Source of the DNA: CAVPNY01 sp963706905
Lineage (GTDB): Bacteria > Chloroflexota > Anaerolineae > Anaerolineales > UBA4823
Length of the DNA stretch: 64,000 bases
Reading direction: 5' to 3'
Assembly: GCA_963706905.1 (NCBI GenBank)
Contig: CAVPNY010000016.1
Span: 1-64,000 of the forward strand
The notes below the pieces were generated by a model. It ran no database searches. It saw nothing but the letters and a program-made list of their open reading frames with translations, and was not told where the DNA came from. The translations under genes were made by a program, and so were the position numbers. Shown here in pieces: positions 18,155 through 27,469 of the stretch; position 1 is the stretch's first letter; every line of letters starts with the position of its first letter.

Positions 18155-18514
18155 ATGCAAAATGACTGGATATTCATCGGGATATTTCTCATCGTAGCCC
18201 CTGTCTTCCCTTTGCTGGCTGCATATGTGGTTCCCCGCTTGCTTGCCCCGCGTAAACCCAACCCGCTTAAAATGGAGACTTATGAGTGCGGGATGGAGAC
18301 ATATGGCGATACATGGGTGCAATTCAAAGCCCAATATTATATCTTTGCGCTGATTTTTTTGATATTCGATGTGGAAATTGTGTTTTTGTATCCTTGGGCA
18401 GCCGCCTTTGACGCGCTGCCCTTGTTTGCAGTGATCGAAGGTGTCATCTTTATCCTCCTCCTGGTCGCTGGGCTGGTGTACACCTGGCGCAAGGGGACAC
18501 TGGAATGGCAATAG
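18155..18514 (+). CDS. nuoA: NADH-quinone oxidoreductase subunit A
   Basis: A 119-residue subunit of complex I that sits at the junction of the membrane arm and quinone site. It has three predicted helices. The diagnostic loop between helices 1 and 2 reads KMETYECGMETYGDTWVQF, holding the conserved cysteine, and the next helix has FLIFDVEIVFLYPWA with the conserved acidic residues. A GAGGAGC site precedes ATG 18155. In most genomes nuoB, C and D follow; here a terminator-like hairpin follows instead, then nuoH. Confidence 0.96.
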   Translation: MQNDWIFIGIFLIVAPVFPLLAAYVVPRLLAPRKPNPLKMETYECGMETYGDTWVQFKAQYYIFALIFLIFDVEIVFLYPWAAAFDALPLFAVIEGVIFILLLVAGLVYTWRKGTLEWQ

Positions 18515-18539
18515 CAGGGGGCCAATAAGACAATATTCT

Positions 18540-18571
18540 AAGGCTGATGGAATTATTCCTTCAGCCTTTTT
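18540..18571 (+). terminator. Terminator-like hairpin between nuoA and nuoH
   Basis: AAGGCTGA (18540-18547) pairs with TCAGCCTT (18561-18568); an inner GAA/TTC pairing extends the stem, and TTTA follows. A perfect 12-bp palindrome, GTCGTATACGAC, lies at 18587-18598 just before the nuoH ribosome-binding site. The hairpin would end or weaken transcription from nuoA into nuoH. Confidence 0.65.
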
Positions 18572-18614
18572 ATCGTTTAGGGTCAGGTCGTATACGACAG
18601 GCAGGAGAGTTGGA

Positions 18615-19841
18615 ATGGGCGATCCAATTAATTCGATAGGAAACTGGCTGGAAAGTATTTTGCTCGGCTGGGGGTTACCTGCCAGCGTGGTCAGCGCCAT
18701 CCTGGCTTTAATTGGGGTGGTCGTTTTGTGTAGTTTATTGTTGGTCCTGGACATTGTCCTGGTCTGGGTGGAGCGGAAAGTTGTCGCCCGCTTCCAGGAT
18801 CGCCTGGGTCCTAATCGTTTGGGTCCTTTTGGCCTCATCCAACCCTTTGCTGACATTATTAAGTTGCTGATCAAAGAGGATATCACGCCTGCTGGGGCGG
18901 ACAAATTCATTTACAACCTCCCTCCAATTATTGCGTTATCGACTGTTCTGTTACTCTGGGCGGTGATCCCGCTGGCTCCAACAGTGCTGGGTGGGGATGT
19001 TAATGTTGCTGTGCTGTTTATTGTGGCGGTTGGTGCGGTGGGCACCCTGGGGATTATCATGGCCGGCTGGGCGTCAAACAACAAGTATGCCCTTTTAGGC
19101 GCCTTCCGTACCGTCGCTCAGATGATTTCTTACGAAGTGCCGATGCTGATTGCCCTCCTGATCCCTGTGCTCCTGGCGCGCTCGATGAGTTTACAGAATA
19201 TTGTCGGTGCCCAGAATGTGTGGTTTATTTTCGTCGTTCCCTTAGCGGCGATCATTTTCTTTATTTCGGCGATTGCTGAGCTGGGTCGTGCCCCATTCGA
19301 TATTAATGAGGCCGAGTCGGAGATCGTGGCTGGGTTTCACATTGAATATACCGGGATGAAGTTTGGGATGTTCTATGCCGGAGAGCTACTGCATGCCGTC
19401 ACGGTCTCGGCTGTGTTTTCATCGCTGTTCCTGGGGGGGTGGCACGGTCCGTTCGCTGACCAGTTCCCTGTGTTGGGTGTGTTTTATCTTTTGGCCAAGG
19501 CTTTCATTCTTTATTACGTGATCATGTGGGTGCGCTATTCCTTCCCCAGGTTACGCATTGACCAGATGCTGGGCTTTAGCTGGAAGTTCCTCGTCCCGTT
19601 GGCGCTGAGCTTGCTGATAGTAGTTGCGATCCTGGATCGAATCCTGGTCACATCTATCCAGGTGCAGGCCTCCACCCCATTATATGCATTCAGCATGCTG
19701 GCAGCGAATGTGATCATCGCTCTGGTCACGGTCCTGGGTCTGCGAGCCTATGCCAAGCTCGAGCGCAAGCGTTTTCCAGAAGATCGACCAGTCGCGATCG
19801 CCCCTGAGGCGGACTTCAAAGAACTGATCGTACAGGAGTAA
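18615..19841 (+). CDS. nuoH: NADH-quinone oxidoreductase subunit H
   Basis: A 408-residue membrane subunit (NuoH/ND1) that forms much of the quinone chamber. About eight helices are predicted. The signature cytoplasmic loops are present: ERKVVARFQDRLGPNRLGPFGLIQPFADIIKL near residue 55, and ELGRAPFDINEAESEIVAGFHIEY near residue 225, the acidic loop facing the quinone channel. The start is ATG 18615 behind CAGGAGAG; an earlier in-frame start overlapping nuoA is not needed. The C-terminal hydrophilic tail (about 25 residues after the last helix) is slightly extended. The next gene, nuoJ, begins 4 bp after the stop. Confidence 0.96.
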   Translation: MGDPINSIGNWLESILLGWGLPASVVSAILALIGVVVLCSLLLVLDIVLVWVERKVVARFQDRLGPNRLGPFGLIQPFADIIKLLIKEDITPAGADKFIYNLPPIIALSTVLLLWAVIPLAPTVLGGDVNVAVLFIVAVGAVGTLGIIMAGWASNNKYALLGAFRTVAQMISYEVPMLIALLIPVLLARSMSLQNIVGAQNVWFIFVVPLAAIIFFISAIAELGRAPFDINEAESEIVAGFHIEYTGMKFGMFYAGELLHAVTVSAVFSSLFLGGWHGPFADQFPVLGVFYLLAKAFILYYVIMWVRYSFPRLRIDQMLGFSWKFLVPLALSLLIVVAILDRILVTSIQVQASTPLYAFSMLAANVIIALVTVLGLRAYAKLERKRFPEDRPVAIAPEADFKELIVQE

Positions 19842-19845
19842 GCCG

Positions 19846-20355
19846 ATGGTTATGCAGATCATTTTCCTGATTGTGGCGGTGGTAACCCTGGGTTCAGCGG
19901 TGATGGTGGTGACCGTGCGCAACCTGGTACACGCCGCCTTGTGGTTAATCCTGAGCTTATTTGGAGTTGCTGTTACCTTTGCCTTACTTAACGCACCGTT
20001 CTTCACCGTGGTAGAGGTGGTTATCTATATCGGAGCGATCTCGATCCTGATGATTTTTGCGATCATGCTCACTCGCCGCACGATGCAAGAGACGGGGCGC
20101 AGCGTCAACCCGGGCTGGTGGCTGGCGGCCTTCCTATCGCTGGTGTTATTCGCTGGCTTATTGTGGATGTTCAGCACATGGGATGGTTTCAGCACAACCT
20201 TGCCGGATCTGCCAGCGGGTGTTGATCAGGTGCGGGAGTTGGGTATCGCGCTGGTCTCCCCAAATATGTATGTCCTGCCTTTTGAAGTGGCCTCGGTTTT
20301 ACTGCTAGCAGCCCTGATTGGGGCGATTGTGGTGGCCTGGGAGAGAAAATCATGA
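19846..20355 (+). CDS. nuoJ: NADH-quinone oxidoreductase subunit J
   Basis: A 169-residue membrane subunit with about five predicted helices. It begins with the usual IIFLIVAVVTLGSAVMVVTVRNLVHAALWL segment; VVIYIGAISILMIFAIML near residue 60 matches the pi-bulge helix of ND6/NuoJ. It links the NuoH quinone module to the antiporter-like subunits. The stop overlaps the nuoK start (ATGATT at 20352) by 4 bp, showing translational coupling. Confidence 0.95.
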   Translation: MVMQIIFLIVAVVTLGSAVMVVTVRNLVHAALWLILSLFGVAVTFALLNAPFFTVVEVVIYIGAISILMIFAIMLTRRTMQETGRSVNPGWWLAAFLSLVLFAGLLWMFSTWDGFSTTLPDLPAGVDQVRELGIALVSPNMYVLPFEVASVLLLAALIGAIVVAWERKS

Positions 20356-20660
20356 TTCCCTTATCCTATTATCTAGTCTTTGCTGCAGCACTATTTTGTA
20401 TTGGTTTGTACGGTGTGCTGGCACGCAAGAACGCGGTCACCATCCTGATGGGTATTGAGCTGATGCTTAATGCCGTGCTGATCAATGTGATTGCGTTTTG
20501 GCGCTACCGGTCTCCGGATCAGATCACCGGGCAGGCGTTTGCGGTAATGGTCTTTGCCATCGCCGCGGCAGAAGTGGCCGTTGGCCTGGCGCTGTTTATC
20601 TCCATCTACCGCCGGCGCAATACTATCGCCGCCGACGAGATTGATCTTCTAAAGTGGTAA
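20352..20660 (+). CDS. nuoK: NADH-quinone oxidoreductase subunit K
   Basis: A 102-residue, three-helix subunit (NuoK/ND4L). The two membrane glutamates needed for proton transfer are visible: GIELMLNAVLIN near residue 36 and AAAEVAVGLAL near residue 73. Length is typical. It overlaps nuoJ by 4 bp and is followed by nuoL after a GGAGG ribosome-binding site. Confidence 0.96.
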   Translation: MIPLSYYLVFAAALFCIGLYGVLARKNAVTILMGIELMLNAVLINVIAFWRYRSPDQITGQAFAVMVFAIAAAEVAVGLALFISIYRRRNTIAADEIDLLKW

Positions 20661-20673
20661 GGAGGTGCAGAGC

Positions 20674-22851
20674 ATGAATGTAGCAAACATCGTCTGGCTC
20701 CTGCCCGTTCCGCCTGTCCTGGCGTTCTTCGTGATCGTCCTGCTGACCAACCGCAGCAAGTGGCTAAGCCATTCCATCGCGGTCGGCGCGGCCCTGCTCT
20801 CATTTATTGGCAGCATGTACGTATTTTCTCAGGCTGTTGCCACCGAGCATCTTGGCCAAAATCCGATCAGCTCTGTTATCCGCTGGTTCCCTACCGGCGA
20901 CAGCTGGTTTGAGATCGGAGTATGGGTCGATCCACTGACCGCGGTAACGCTGTTCTTTGTCGCCTGGACAGTCTTGATGATTTTCCTGTATAGCGTTGGT
21001 TACCACAACTTTGGTCAGCCGAAGGGCGACCATGACGTGGCCGGCATGCCGCCGCACGGTGCGATGGTCACGGATAAGCACGAGCATACCCACCGGGTGC
21101 CCTCCATCGAACCGATGTACTCGCGCTTCTTCGCCTTCATTGGTCTGTTTGCTTTTGGGATGTACACCCTGGTCGTTTCTGACAACCTGCTGACCCTGTT
21201 CGTGGGTTGGGAGATCATGGGTTTGTGCTCTTATCTGTTGATTGGCTTCTGGTATGCCAAACCCTCTGCCCGGGCAGCCATGATCAAGGCCTTCATCACC
21301 ACGCGGGTTGGGGATGTCTTCATGCTCTTGGGCCTGGCATACCTCTATACGGTGGCTGGCAGCCTGAGCTACAGTGTGATCTTCTCAGAGGAGACGCTGG
21401 CTGAGCTGGCTGGGATGGGATCGCCCATCCTGGGTCTTTCAGCAGCAGCGCTGATTGCCATCTTGTTGTTCATCGGCACGATCGGGAAATCCGCTCAATT
21501 CCCCCTGCATGTGTGGTTGCCGGATGCTATGGAAGGCCCGACGCCGGTCTCTGCCATGATCCATGCCGCTACCATGGTTTCTGCCGGCGTCTACCTGGTG
21601 ATCCGCATTTTCCCAATTGCCTCAGCCGGCTGGGAGCATGGCGCCGCACTGACGCCGCCTATGCTTTTCATGGCCATTATTGGCACCTTCACCGGCCTGT
21701 TCGCCGCCACGATCGCCTTCACGCAGAATGACATCAAGCGTGTGCTGGCTTATTCAACCATCTCTCAGCTAGGCTACATGATCGCTGCCATCGGTATCGG
21801 CGCATATGTGGCCGCTGCCTTCCACCTGTTTACCCATGCGTTCTTTAAGGCTCTGCTCTTCCTCGGCTCCGGTTCGGTGATCCATGGCATGGAACATGGC
21901 GTGTTCCACACCGGCGAACATATCGATCCCCAGGACATGTTCAATATGGGCGGGCTGCGCAAGAAAATGCCGATCACCTTCTGGACCTTCCTGATCGGTG
22001 GGCTGGCCCTCTCCGGTCTCCCGCTGATCACGGCTGGATTCTGGTCGAAGGATGAGATCCTGGCGGATGCTTTCTCTACGGGTCAGTGGCTGGTCTTTAT
22101 TACCCTGGCGCTGGCTGCGTTGCTCACCGCATTCTACACCATGCGCCAGATTGTACTCACCTTCCTGGGCGAGCCGCGCACTGCCGCGGCCGCGAACGCT
22201 CAGGAAAACCGCTGGACGATGACTGTCCCGCTGATCATTTTAGCCATTTTCGGCATTGCTGTAGGCTGGATCGGCATCCCCGGCGAATTCCCTGTGCTTG
22301 GGGGGATGCTCCCCGGCTGGTTCCATGAATTTGTCGGAGGCACTCTGGCGGAACACCCCGAAGCGCCGCCGTTCCACATCGTGCCCTTGCTGACTTCTTT
22401 TCTTGTTTCATTGGGCGGCCTGGCCGTGGGATATTACGTATACCGCAGCGTGCACGCTGGGGAGCCCGATCCCTTGCAGAAACCGCTCGGTTCGATTTAT
22501 ACCCTGCTCAAGAATAAATACTACTTCGATGAGCTGTACGATAAAATTTTCGTCCGGCCTGCTTACTGGCTGGCGGAGACATTCACCTACTTGTGGGTGG
22601 ACCGCAAGGGGATCGATGGCTTCCTGCATCTGATTGCACGCATCACCTTCTCCGTGGGGGGGTTCTTGCGTAACTTTATCGATAAACCAATTATCAACGG
22701 TTTTGGCGATTTCGTTGGCAAATCCGTAAAGCGGTTTGGACGCGGCGCGCGCTTCATCCAGACCGGGCGTGTTCAGCAATACATGGTTATGGCGCTGGTC
22801 ATTGCCTTTGGTACATTGTTTTATTATCTTTTTGTCCTGGTGCAGCCTTAG
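20674..22851 (+). CDS. nuoL: NADH-quinone oxidoreductase subunit L
   Basis: A 725-residue distal antiporter-like proton-pumping subunit. Family landmarks are GWEIMGLCSYLLIGFWY (membrane glutamate), GKSAQFPLHVWLPDAMEGPTPVSA (functional Lys region), and YSTISQLGYM followed by HAFFKALLFLGSG. The long amphipathic lateral helix and final anchor helix occupy the C-terminus. The protein is much longer than the approximately 610 residues of E. coli NuoL. One visible insertion is a hydrophilic, His-rich loop at about residues 111-147 (GDHDVAGMPPHG, DKHEHTHR) between two early helices; the C-terminal region after residue 560 is also long. ATG 20674 follows GGAGG; an in-frame GTG three codons upstream is rejected because it overlaps this site. 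Confidence 0.95.
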   Translation: MNVANIVWLLPVPPVLAFFVIVLLTNRSKWLSHSIAVGAALLSFIGSMYVFSQAVATEHLGQNPISSVIRWFPTGDSWFEIGVWVDPLTAVTLFFVAWTVLMIFLYSVGYHNFGQPKGDHDVAGMPPHGAMVTDKHEHTHRVPSIEPMYSRFFAFIGLFAFGMYTLVVSDNLLTLFVGWEIMGLCSYLLIGFWYAKPSARAAMIKAFITTRVGDVFMLLGLAYLYTVAGSLSYSVIFSEETLAELAGMGSPILGLSAAALIAILLFIGTIGKSAQFPLHVWLPDAMEGPTPVSAMIHAATMVSAGVYLVIRIFPIASAGWEHGAALTPPMLFMAIIGTFTGLFAATIAFTQNDIKRVLAYSTISQLGYMIAAIGIGAYVAAAFHLFTHAFFKALLFLGSGSVIHGMEHGVFHTGEHIDPQDMFNMGGLRKKMPITFWTFLIGGLALSGLPLITAGFWSKDEILADAFSTGQWLVFITLALAALLTAFYTMRQIVLTFLGEPRTAAAANAQENRWTMTVPLIILAIFGIAVGWIGIPGEFPVLGGMLPGWFHEFVGGTLAEHPEAPPFHIVPLLTSFLVSLGGLAVGYYVYRSVHAGEPDPLQKPLGSIYTLLKNKYYFDELYDKIFVRPAYWLAETFTYLWVDRKGIDGFLHLIARITFSVGGFLRNFIDKPIINGFGDFVGKSVKRFGRGARFIQTGRVQQYMVMALVIAFGTLFYYLFVLVQP

Positions 22852-22899
22852 GCGATTGTCTGCTGTGAGTCCGCCTGGTGCGGTCTTTAGGAGCGAAGG

Positions 22900-24447
22900 A
22901 TGGATATACCCAATAATCTGCTCACATTGATCTTATTTACGCCTACCTTCCTGGGCATCTTAATCTTGCTGTTACCCAGGGATGATGTCAATCTAACTCG
23001 CTGGGTGGCGTTCCTGGGCAGCCTGATTCCATTTGCCCTGTCGCTGGTGCTGTGGTTCAATTTCAACCCCGCCTTGCCTGGCTTCCAGTTCCAGGAACAT
23101 TATATTTGGTACCAGGCGATCAACGCCTCCTACCATCTCGGGGTAGACGGCATCTCCCTGACGATGATTCTCCTGACCACGCTGCTCACGCCTCTGGCGA
23201 TACTGGCCTCATATCCGATCAAGGATCGAGTCAAGGCGTATATGTTCTTTTTCCTGACGCTGGAGACTGGCATGCTGGGGGTCTTCATGAGCCTCGACCT
23301 GCTGCTGTTCTTCGTTTTCTGGGAAATTGGCCTGATTCCGATGTATTTCCTGATCAATCAGTGGGGTTCCGAGAAGGGCGAGCGTGAGATCTGGGGCGGG
23401 CGTAAGGTGCAGGCTCGTACTTATGCCTCATTCAAGTTCATTATCTACACCATGGCAGGCTCATTGGGACTGTTGCTGGCGATCCAGTTACTTGGTTTGG
23501 TTGCCGGCACTTTCGATATGCCGGTCTTATTTGAGCGGATTGGCACGCTAGAAGGCACGCTGATGGGCGTCCCGGTCAGCACTGTCAAGGCGGTTGCATT
23601 CTGGGCCTTTGCTATCGCCTTTGCCATTAAGGTGCCGGTATGGCCTTTCCACACCTGGTTGCCAGATGCCCACACCGAAGCTCCGACAGCCGGCTCCATG
23701 ATCCTGGCCGGGGTGCTGCTCAAGCTGGGCGCTTATGGGTTCCTGCGATTGGTGCTCCCGCTGTATCCTGAGGAAGCCCGCACCTATGCAGGGGTGCTGG
23801 CTTTCCTGGCGACGATGGCGATCATCTTTGGCGCGCTGGCCTCCTGGGGACAAACCGATTTCAAGCGGCTGGTGGCGTATTCCTCAGTCAACCACATGGG
23901 GTTTGTGGTTCTCGGTGTGGCCGCGGCCGCCTATGCCACTGGCACACAGAATGCGGTGCTGGCGCTCAACGGGGCAGTGCTGCAAATGTTCAACCACGGT
24001 CTCTCGGCGGCTGGTATGTTCTTCCTGGTAGGGGTGATTTATGAGCGCACCCACACCCGTAATTTAAACGAATACGGTGGCCTTTTCCGCCTGATCCCGG
24101 TCTATGGCGGCATCCTGATTTTTACCTCGATGGCATCCCTGGGATTACCCGGTCTGGGTGGTTTCATCTCTGAATTCCTTGTTTTGCGCGGTTCCTGGCC
24201 GATTTTTACCCTGTTTACCGCGTTGAGCATGATCGGTCTCTGCTTTACCGGCGCGTATATCTTAAAAGGCATCAAGCAGGTCTTGCATGGACCGCTCAAT
24301 GAGAACTGGATCGGCCACTTGAGCGAGATCAACGCTCGGGAAGTGTTTGTCATCGCACCATTGATGGTGCTGATGCTGATCATCGGGATCGCACCCTCCT
24401 GGATATTGGAAGTGATCAACCGGGCTGTAACCATGCTGTTCGGATGA
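22900..24447 (+). CDS. nuoM: NADH-quinone oxidoreductase subunit M, first copy
   Basis: A 515-residue antiporter-like proton-pumping subunit. About 14 helices are predicted. Landmarks are NASYHLGVDGISLTMILLTTL near residue 75, FFVFWEIGLIPMYFLI (membrane glutamate) near residue 138, FAIKVPVWPFHTWLPDAHTEAPTAGS near residue 245, and a YSSVNHMGFVVLG block. It follows nuoL by 48 bp with an AGGA site. A second, divergent NuoM lies directly downstream, so the encoded complex may have four antiporter-like subunits (L, M, M, N) and not three. Confidence 0.95.
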   Translation: MDIPNNLLTLILFTPTFLGILILLLPRDDVNLTRWVAFLGSLIPFALSLVLWFNFNPALPGFQFQEHYIWYQAINASYHLGVDGISLTMILLTTLLTPLAILASYPIKDRVKAYMFFFLTLETGMLGVFMSLDLLLFFVFWEIGLIPMYFLINQWGSEKGEREIWGGRKVQARTYASFKFIIYTMAGSLGLLLAIQLLGLVAGTFDMPVLFERIGTLEGTLMGVPVSTVKAVAFWAFAIAFAIKVPVWPFHTWLPDAHTEAPTAGSMILAGVLLKLGAYGFLRLVLPLYPEEARTYAGVLAFLATMAIIFGALASWGQTDFKRLVAYSSVNHMGFVVLGVAAAAYATGTQNAVLALNGAVLQMFNHGLSAAGMFFLVGVIYERTHTRNLNEYGGLFRLIPVYGGILIFTSMASLGLPGLGGFISEFLVLRGSWPIFTLFTALSMIGLCFTGAYILKGIKQVLHGPLNENWIGHLSEINAREVFVIAPLMVLMLIIGIAPSWILEVINRAVTMLFG

Positions 24448-24461
24448 TTTGAGGTGAGCTT

Positions 24462-25934
24462 ATGGCTTTTCCATTTTTGAGTGTGATTATCTTTATTCCA
24501 ATCGTTACCGGCATGCTGATTCTGTTGATCCCCGGGGAACGCAAGACGGAGATCCGGGTCACCGCGCTGGCAGCGGCTTTCTTCGCCATGATCTTGTCGT
24601 TGTGGGTTTATTTCTCCTACGACATCGCAGCCGGCGGTTACCAGTTCGTTGAAAAATATAACTGGCTTCCGGTACTTGGGATTTCTTTCCATGTAGGCGT
24701 CGACGGGATGAGCGCACCGCTGATGCTGTTGACCGGCATCGTCATGTTTACCGGCGTGCTGATCTCCTGGGGCCTCGATGACCGCCCGCGTGAATTTTTT
24801 GTCTTTCTGTTTATCCTGGCGAGCGGGGTGTTTGGCGTATTTGCTGCCCTGGATTTATTTGGGTTAATGTTTTTCTATGAAATCGCCGTTTTCCCGATGT
24901 TCTTATTGATATCTATTTGGGGCTGGAAGGTGACCCGCGAATACGCCGCCATGAAGCTGACCCTCTACCTGTTTATCGGATCTGTGATCGCCCTGGTCGG
25001 CGTGCTGGCGATGTATTTCAGCTCTGGTTTGAATACCTTTGATATGCTCGCCCTGGAGAATGCCAACTTCTCCCCTGACTTCCAAAAGTTTTGGTTTCCA
25101 TTTGTGTTTCTTGGGTTTGCTGTATTGGGAGGTATCTTTCCCTTCCATAACTGGAGCCCAGATGGTCACGTGGCAGCGCCGACAGCCGTATCGATGTTCC
25201 ATGCAGGTGTGTTGATGAAGCTTGGCGCTTTTGCTGCATTGCGGGTAGGGATCATGCTCCTTCCGGAAGGCGCCAAGTTTCATATGTGGTGGATTATCTT
25301 ACTGGCGCTGGTGAATGTGGTGTACGGCGCTTATATCGCCATGGTGCAGACGGATTTCAAATACGTCATCGGCTTCTCCTCGGTTTCGCATATGGGTCTG
25401 GTGATGATGGGATTTGCCACCCTTAACCGGGAAGGGCTGATAGGCGCGGGTGTGCAGATGTTCTCGCACGGCCTCATGACGGCTCTTTTCTTTGCTGTGG
25501 TCGGCATGGTATATGATCAGGCGCATACCAGAGAGATCCCTAAGCTGGCGGGTTTTTCGAAGTACATGCCGCTAGTGGCAGCCGCCTTTCTGGTGGGTGG
25601 TCTGGTCTCCATGGGTATGCCCGGTTTCTCTGGATTTATTGCTGAATTCCCGATCTTTTTAGGCGTCTGGCAGAAACAACCCTGGATCGCCATCGTAGCC
25701 TCGATTTCAATCGTCATCACAGCTTCCTATATCATCCGAATTATCTCGAAAGTATTCTTCGGTCAGTTGCCGGAGGAGCTCGAGGGGCATATTCATGATG
25801 TCACCGTTCTCGATAAAGTCGCCCTGGGTGTGCTGAGTGTTATTCTGATCACGATCGGTGTGTATCCTGCGATTATGGTGCCTCTGGTTGAGTCAGGTGT
25901 GAATAATATTCTGCGCCTGTTGGGAGGTGCATAA
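24462..25934 (+). CDS. nuoM: NADH-quinone oxidoreductase subunit M, second copy
   Basis: A 490-residue second NuoM-type antiporter subunit, clearly diverged from the first copy but with the same landmarks: GISFHVGVDGMSAPLMLLTG near residue 75, FFYEIAVFPMFLLISIWG (membrane glutamate) near residue 140, FPFHNWSPDGHVAAPTAVSMFHAGVLMKLG near residue 230, and YVIGFSSVSHMGLVMMG. The lateral segment after WPFH-type motifs reads NWSPDGHV where TWLPDAH is usual, so the aspartate/histidine pattern is partly retained. The start ATG 24462 lies 14 bp after the first nuoM, and nuoN begins 3 bp after the stop, so all three are co-transcribed. Confidence 0.93.
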   Translation: MAFPFLSVIIFIPIVTGMLILLIPGERKTEIRVTALAAAFFAMILSLWVYFSYDIAAGGYQFVEKYNWLPVLGISFHVGVDGMSAPLMLLTGIVMFTGVLISWGLDDRPREFFVFLFILASGVFGVFAALDLFGLMFFYEIAVFPMFLLISIWGWKVTREYAAMKLTLYLFIGSVIALVGVLAMYFSSGLNTFDMLALENANFSPDFQKFWFPFVFLGFAVLGGIFPFHNWSPDGHVAAPTAVSMFHAGVLMKLGAFAALRVGIMLLPEGAKFHMWWIILLALVNVVYGAYIAMVQTDFKYVIGFSSVSHMGLVMMGFATLNREGLIGAGVQMFSHGLMTALFFAVVGMVYDQAHTREIPKLAGFSKYMPLVAAAFLVGGLVSMGMPGFSGFIAEFPIFLGVWQKQPWIAIVASISIVITASYIIRIISKVFFGQLPEELEGHIHDVTVLDKVALGVLSVILITIGVYPAIMVPLVESGVNNILRLLGGA

Positions 25935-25937
25935 CAG

Positions 25938-27393
25938 ATGAGCAGTATCGATCTTTCCATGGTGTTAGCCATATTGCCGGAGATTGGGCTCGTCATCCTG
26001 GCGCTGATCGTTCTGGCTTTTGATCTATCGGTAGGTGAAGATCGCAAACGTGCCCTTGGCTGGTTGACTGCTGGCGGCCTGGCAGTGATATTTATCCTAA
26101 ATATGGCATTGGCGCGGCCTGGAACCAGTTCCGTCCCTGTTTGGGGTGGAATGCTCCACTGGGATTGGTTGGGCTTTACTTTCGCGAACCTATTTATTTT
26201 TGGGGCTGCGGTGACTTCCCTATTTGCCATGGAAGTCAAGCAGCTCGGCAGGCGCGGCGAATTTTACCTCTTGCTTCTGGCCTCAACCTTAGGCATGTGC
26301 CTGATGGCAGCTTCAGCTGATCTGATCATGCTTTTCCTGGCAATCGAAACTACCTCGATCCCCTTGTATGTTCTGGCTGGTTTCTATAAGACAGACAACA
26401 AATCAACTGAGGCAGGTTTTAAATACCTGCTGTTCGGAGCGTTGACTTCGGCTGTGATGCTGTATGGTTTCAGCCTCTTGTATGGCTTTACCGGAACGAC
26501 CGATCTCTACCAGATTACTGCTGCAGCCCAAAGTGGCGCCTTGCCGCTTTCCCTGGCTCTGGGAACGTTGATCCTGGTGCTGGTCGGTTTTGGCTTCAAA
26601 ATCTCAGCCGTTCCTTTCCACTTTTGGGCGCCGGATGTTTATGAGGGCGCACCGACACCGGTAGCTGGGTTCCTTTCTACTGCCTCTAAAGCTGCCGGAT
26701 TTGCAGTTCTGATGCGCGTGCTGCTGGTTATCTACGGCGGGCAGGAGGTTATCCCTTACTGGGTGTTTGTGATCGCTGCCCTGTCAGTTTTCTCGATGAC
26801 CTTAGGAAACGCTCTTGCGCTGGCGCAAAAGAATATCAAACGTCATGCTGGCGTACTCGTCGATTGCCCATGCGGGTTATGCCCTGATCGGTGTGGCCGC
26901 GCTTTCGCCGTTCGGCATTACCTCGGTGGTGTTTTACCTGATTGCCTATGTTGTCACCAATCTGGCTGCCTTCGGCGTGGTGGCGACTTTCGAGCGTACC
27001 TCGGGCTCGAATGAAATCGCCGATTACGCCGCGTTTAGCCGCCGTGCCCCTGGCTTAGCCCTGGCAATGCTGGTGGCGTTCCTCTCTCTGGCGGGTATGC
27101 CGCCGTTAGGCGGGTTTATTGCCAAGGTTTTAGTCTTTGCTGCAGCGGTCAAGACCGGCATGGTTTGGCTGGCAGTCATCGGTGTGCTCAATTCGATCGT
27201 CGGCTTATACTACTACCTGATCGTGCTGAAAGTGGTTTACCTCTATCGATCGGAAGATGAAGACAAACCTGTGCCGGTGACGCGACCTTATGCCCTGGCA
27301 TTGACCGTGCTGGTGATCGGTATTATCTTGATAGGGACGCTGTTTGCTCCATGGGTAGAGTGGTCGACCAGTGCTGCGGCAGCATTGTTCTAG
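25938..27393 (+). CDS. nuoN: NADH-quinone oxidoreductase subunit N (frameshifted)
   Basis: The third class of antiporter-like subunit, about 485 residues when repaired. The first part, from ATG 25938 to about 26842, has LMLFLAIETTSIPLYVLAGF (membrane glutamate), GFKISAVPFHFWAPDVYEGAPTPVAGF and ALAQKNIKR. The frame then changes near 26843: the expected MLAYSSIAHAGYALIGVAAL continues one frame over and runs to the stop at 27393, through GMPPLGGFIAKVLVF. One extra base (CGTCATG for CGCATG) explains the break. NuoN is normally required for complex I, so this is more likely a sequence error than a real lesion. Confidence 0.92.
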
Positions 27394-27430
27394 CTGCAGA
27401 AACCAAACGTAGTTTGTCCTTTTTGGCACA

Positions 27431-27460
27431 TTGACGAGTCTTGTTCGCCTGTGATACAAT
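27431..27460 (+). promoter_or_regulatory. Promoter of the atp operon
   Basis: TTGACG (27431-27436) and TACAAT (27455-27460) are 18 bp apart, a good vegetative promoter. The expected start point falls near 27467, only about 3 nt before the ATG of the first atp gene, so the mRNA would be leaderless or nearly so. No Shine-Dalgarno sequence precedes that ATG. Confidence 0.7.
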
Positions 27461-27469
27461 CTGCCCGCC

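Noticed and set aside
18586..18598. The palindrome GTCGTATACGAC as a regulator operator
   Set aside because: It is a perfect 12-bp dyad, but it lies after a terminator without promoter boxes, so no regulatory role can be supported.
26815..27393. A separate NuoN-like gene
   Set aside because: It continues the interrupted NuoN sequence after a one-base shift, so one gene is annotated.
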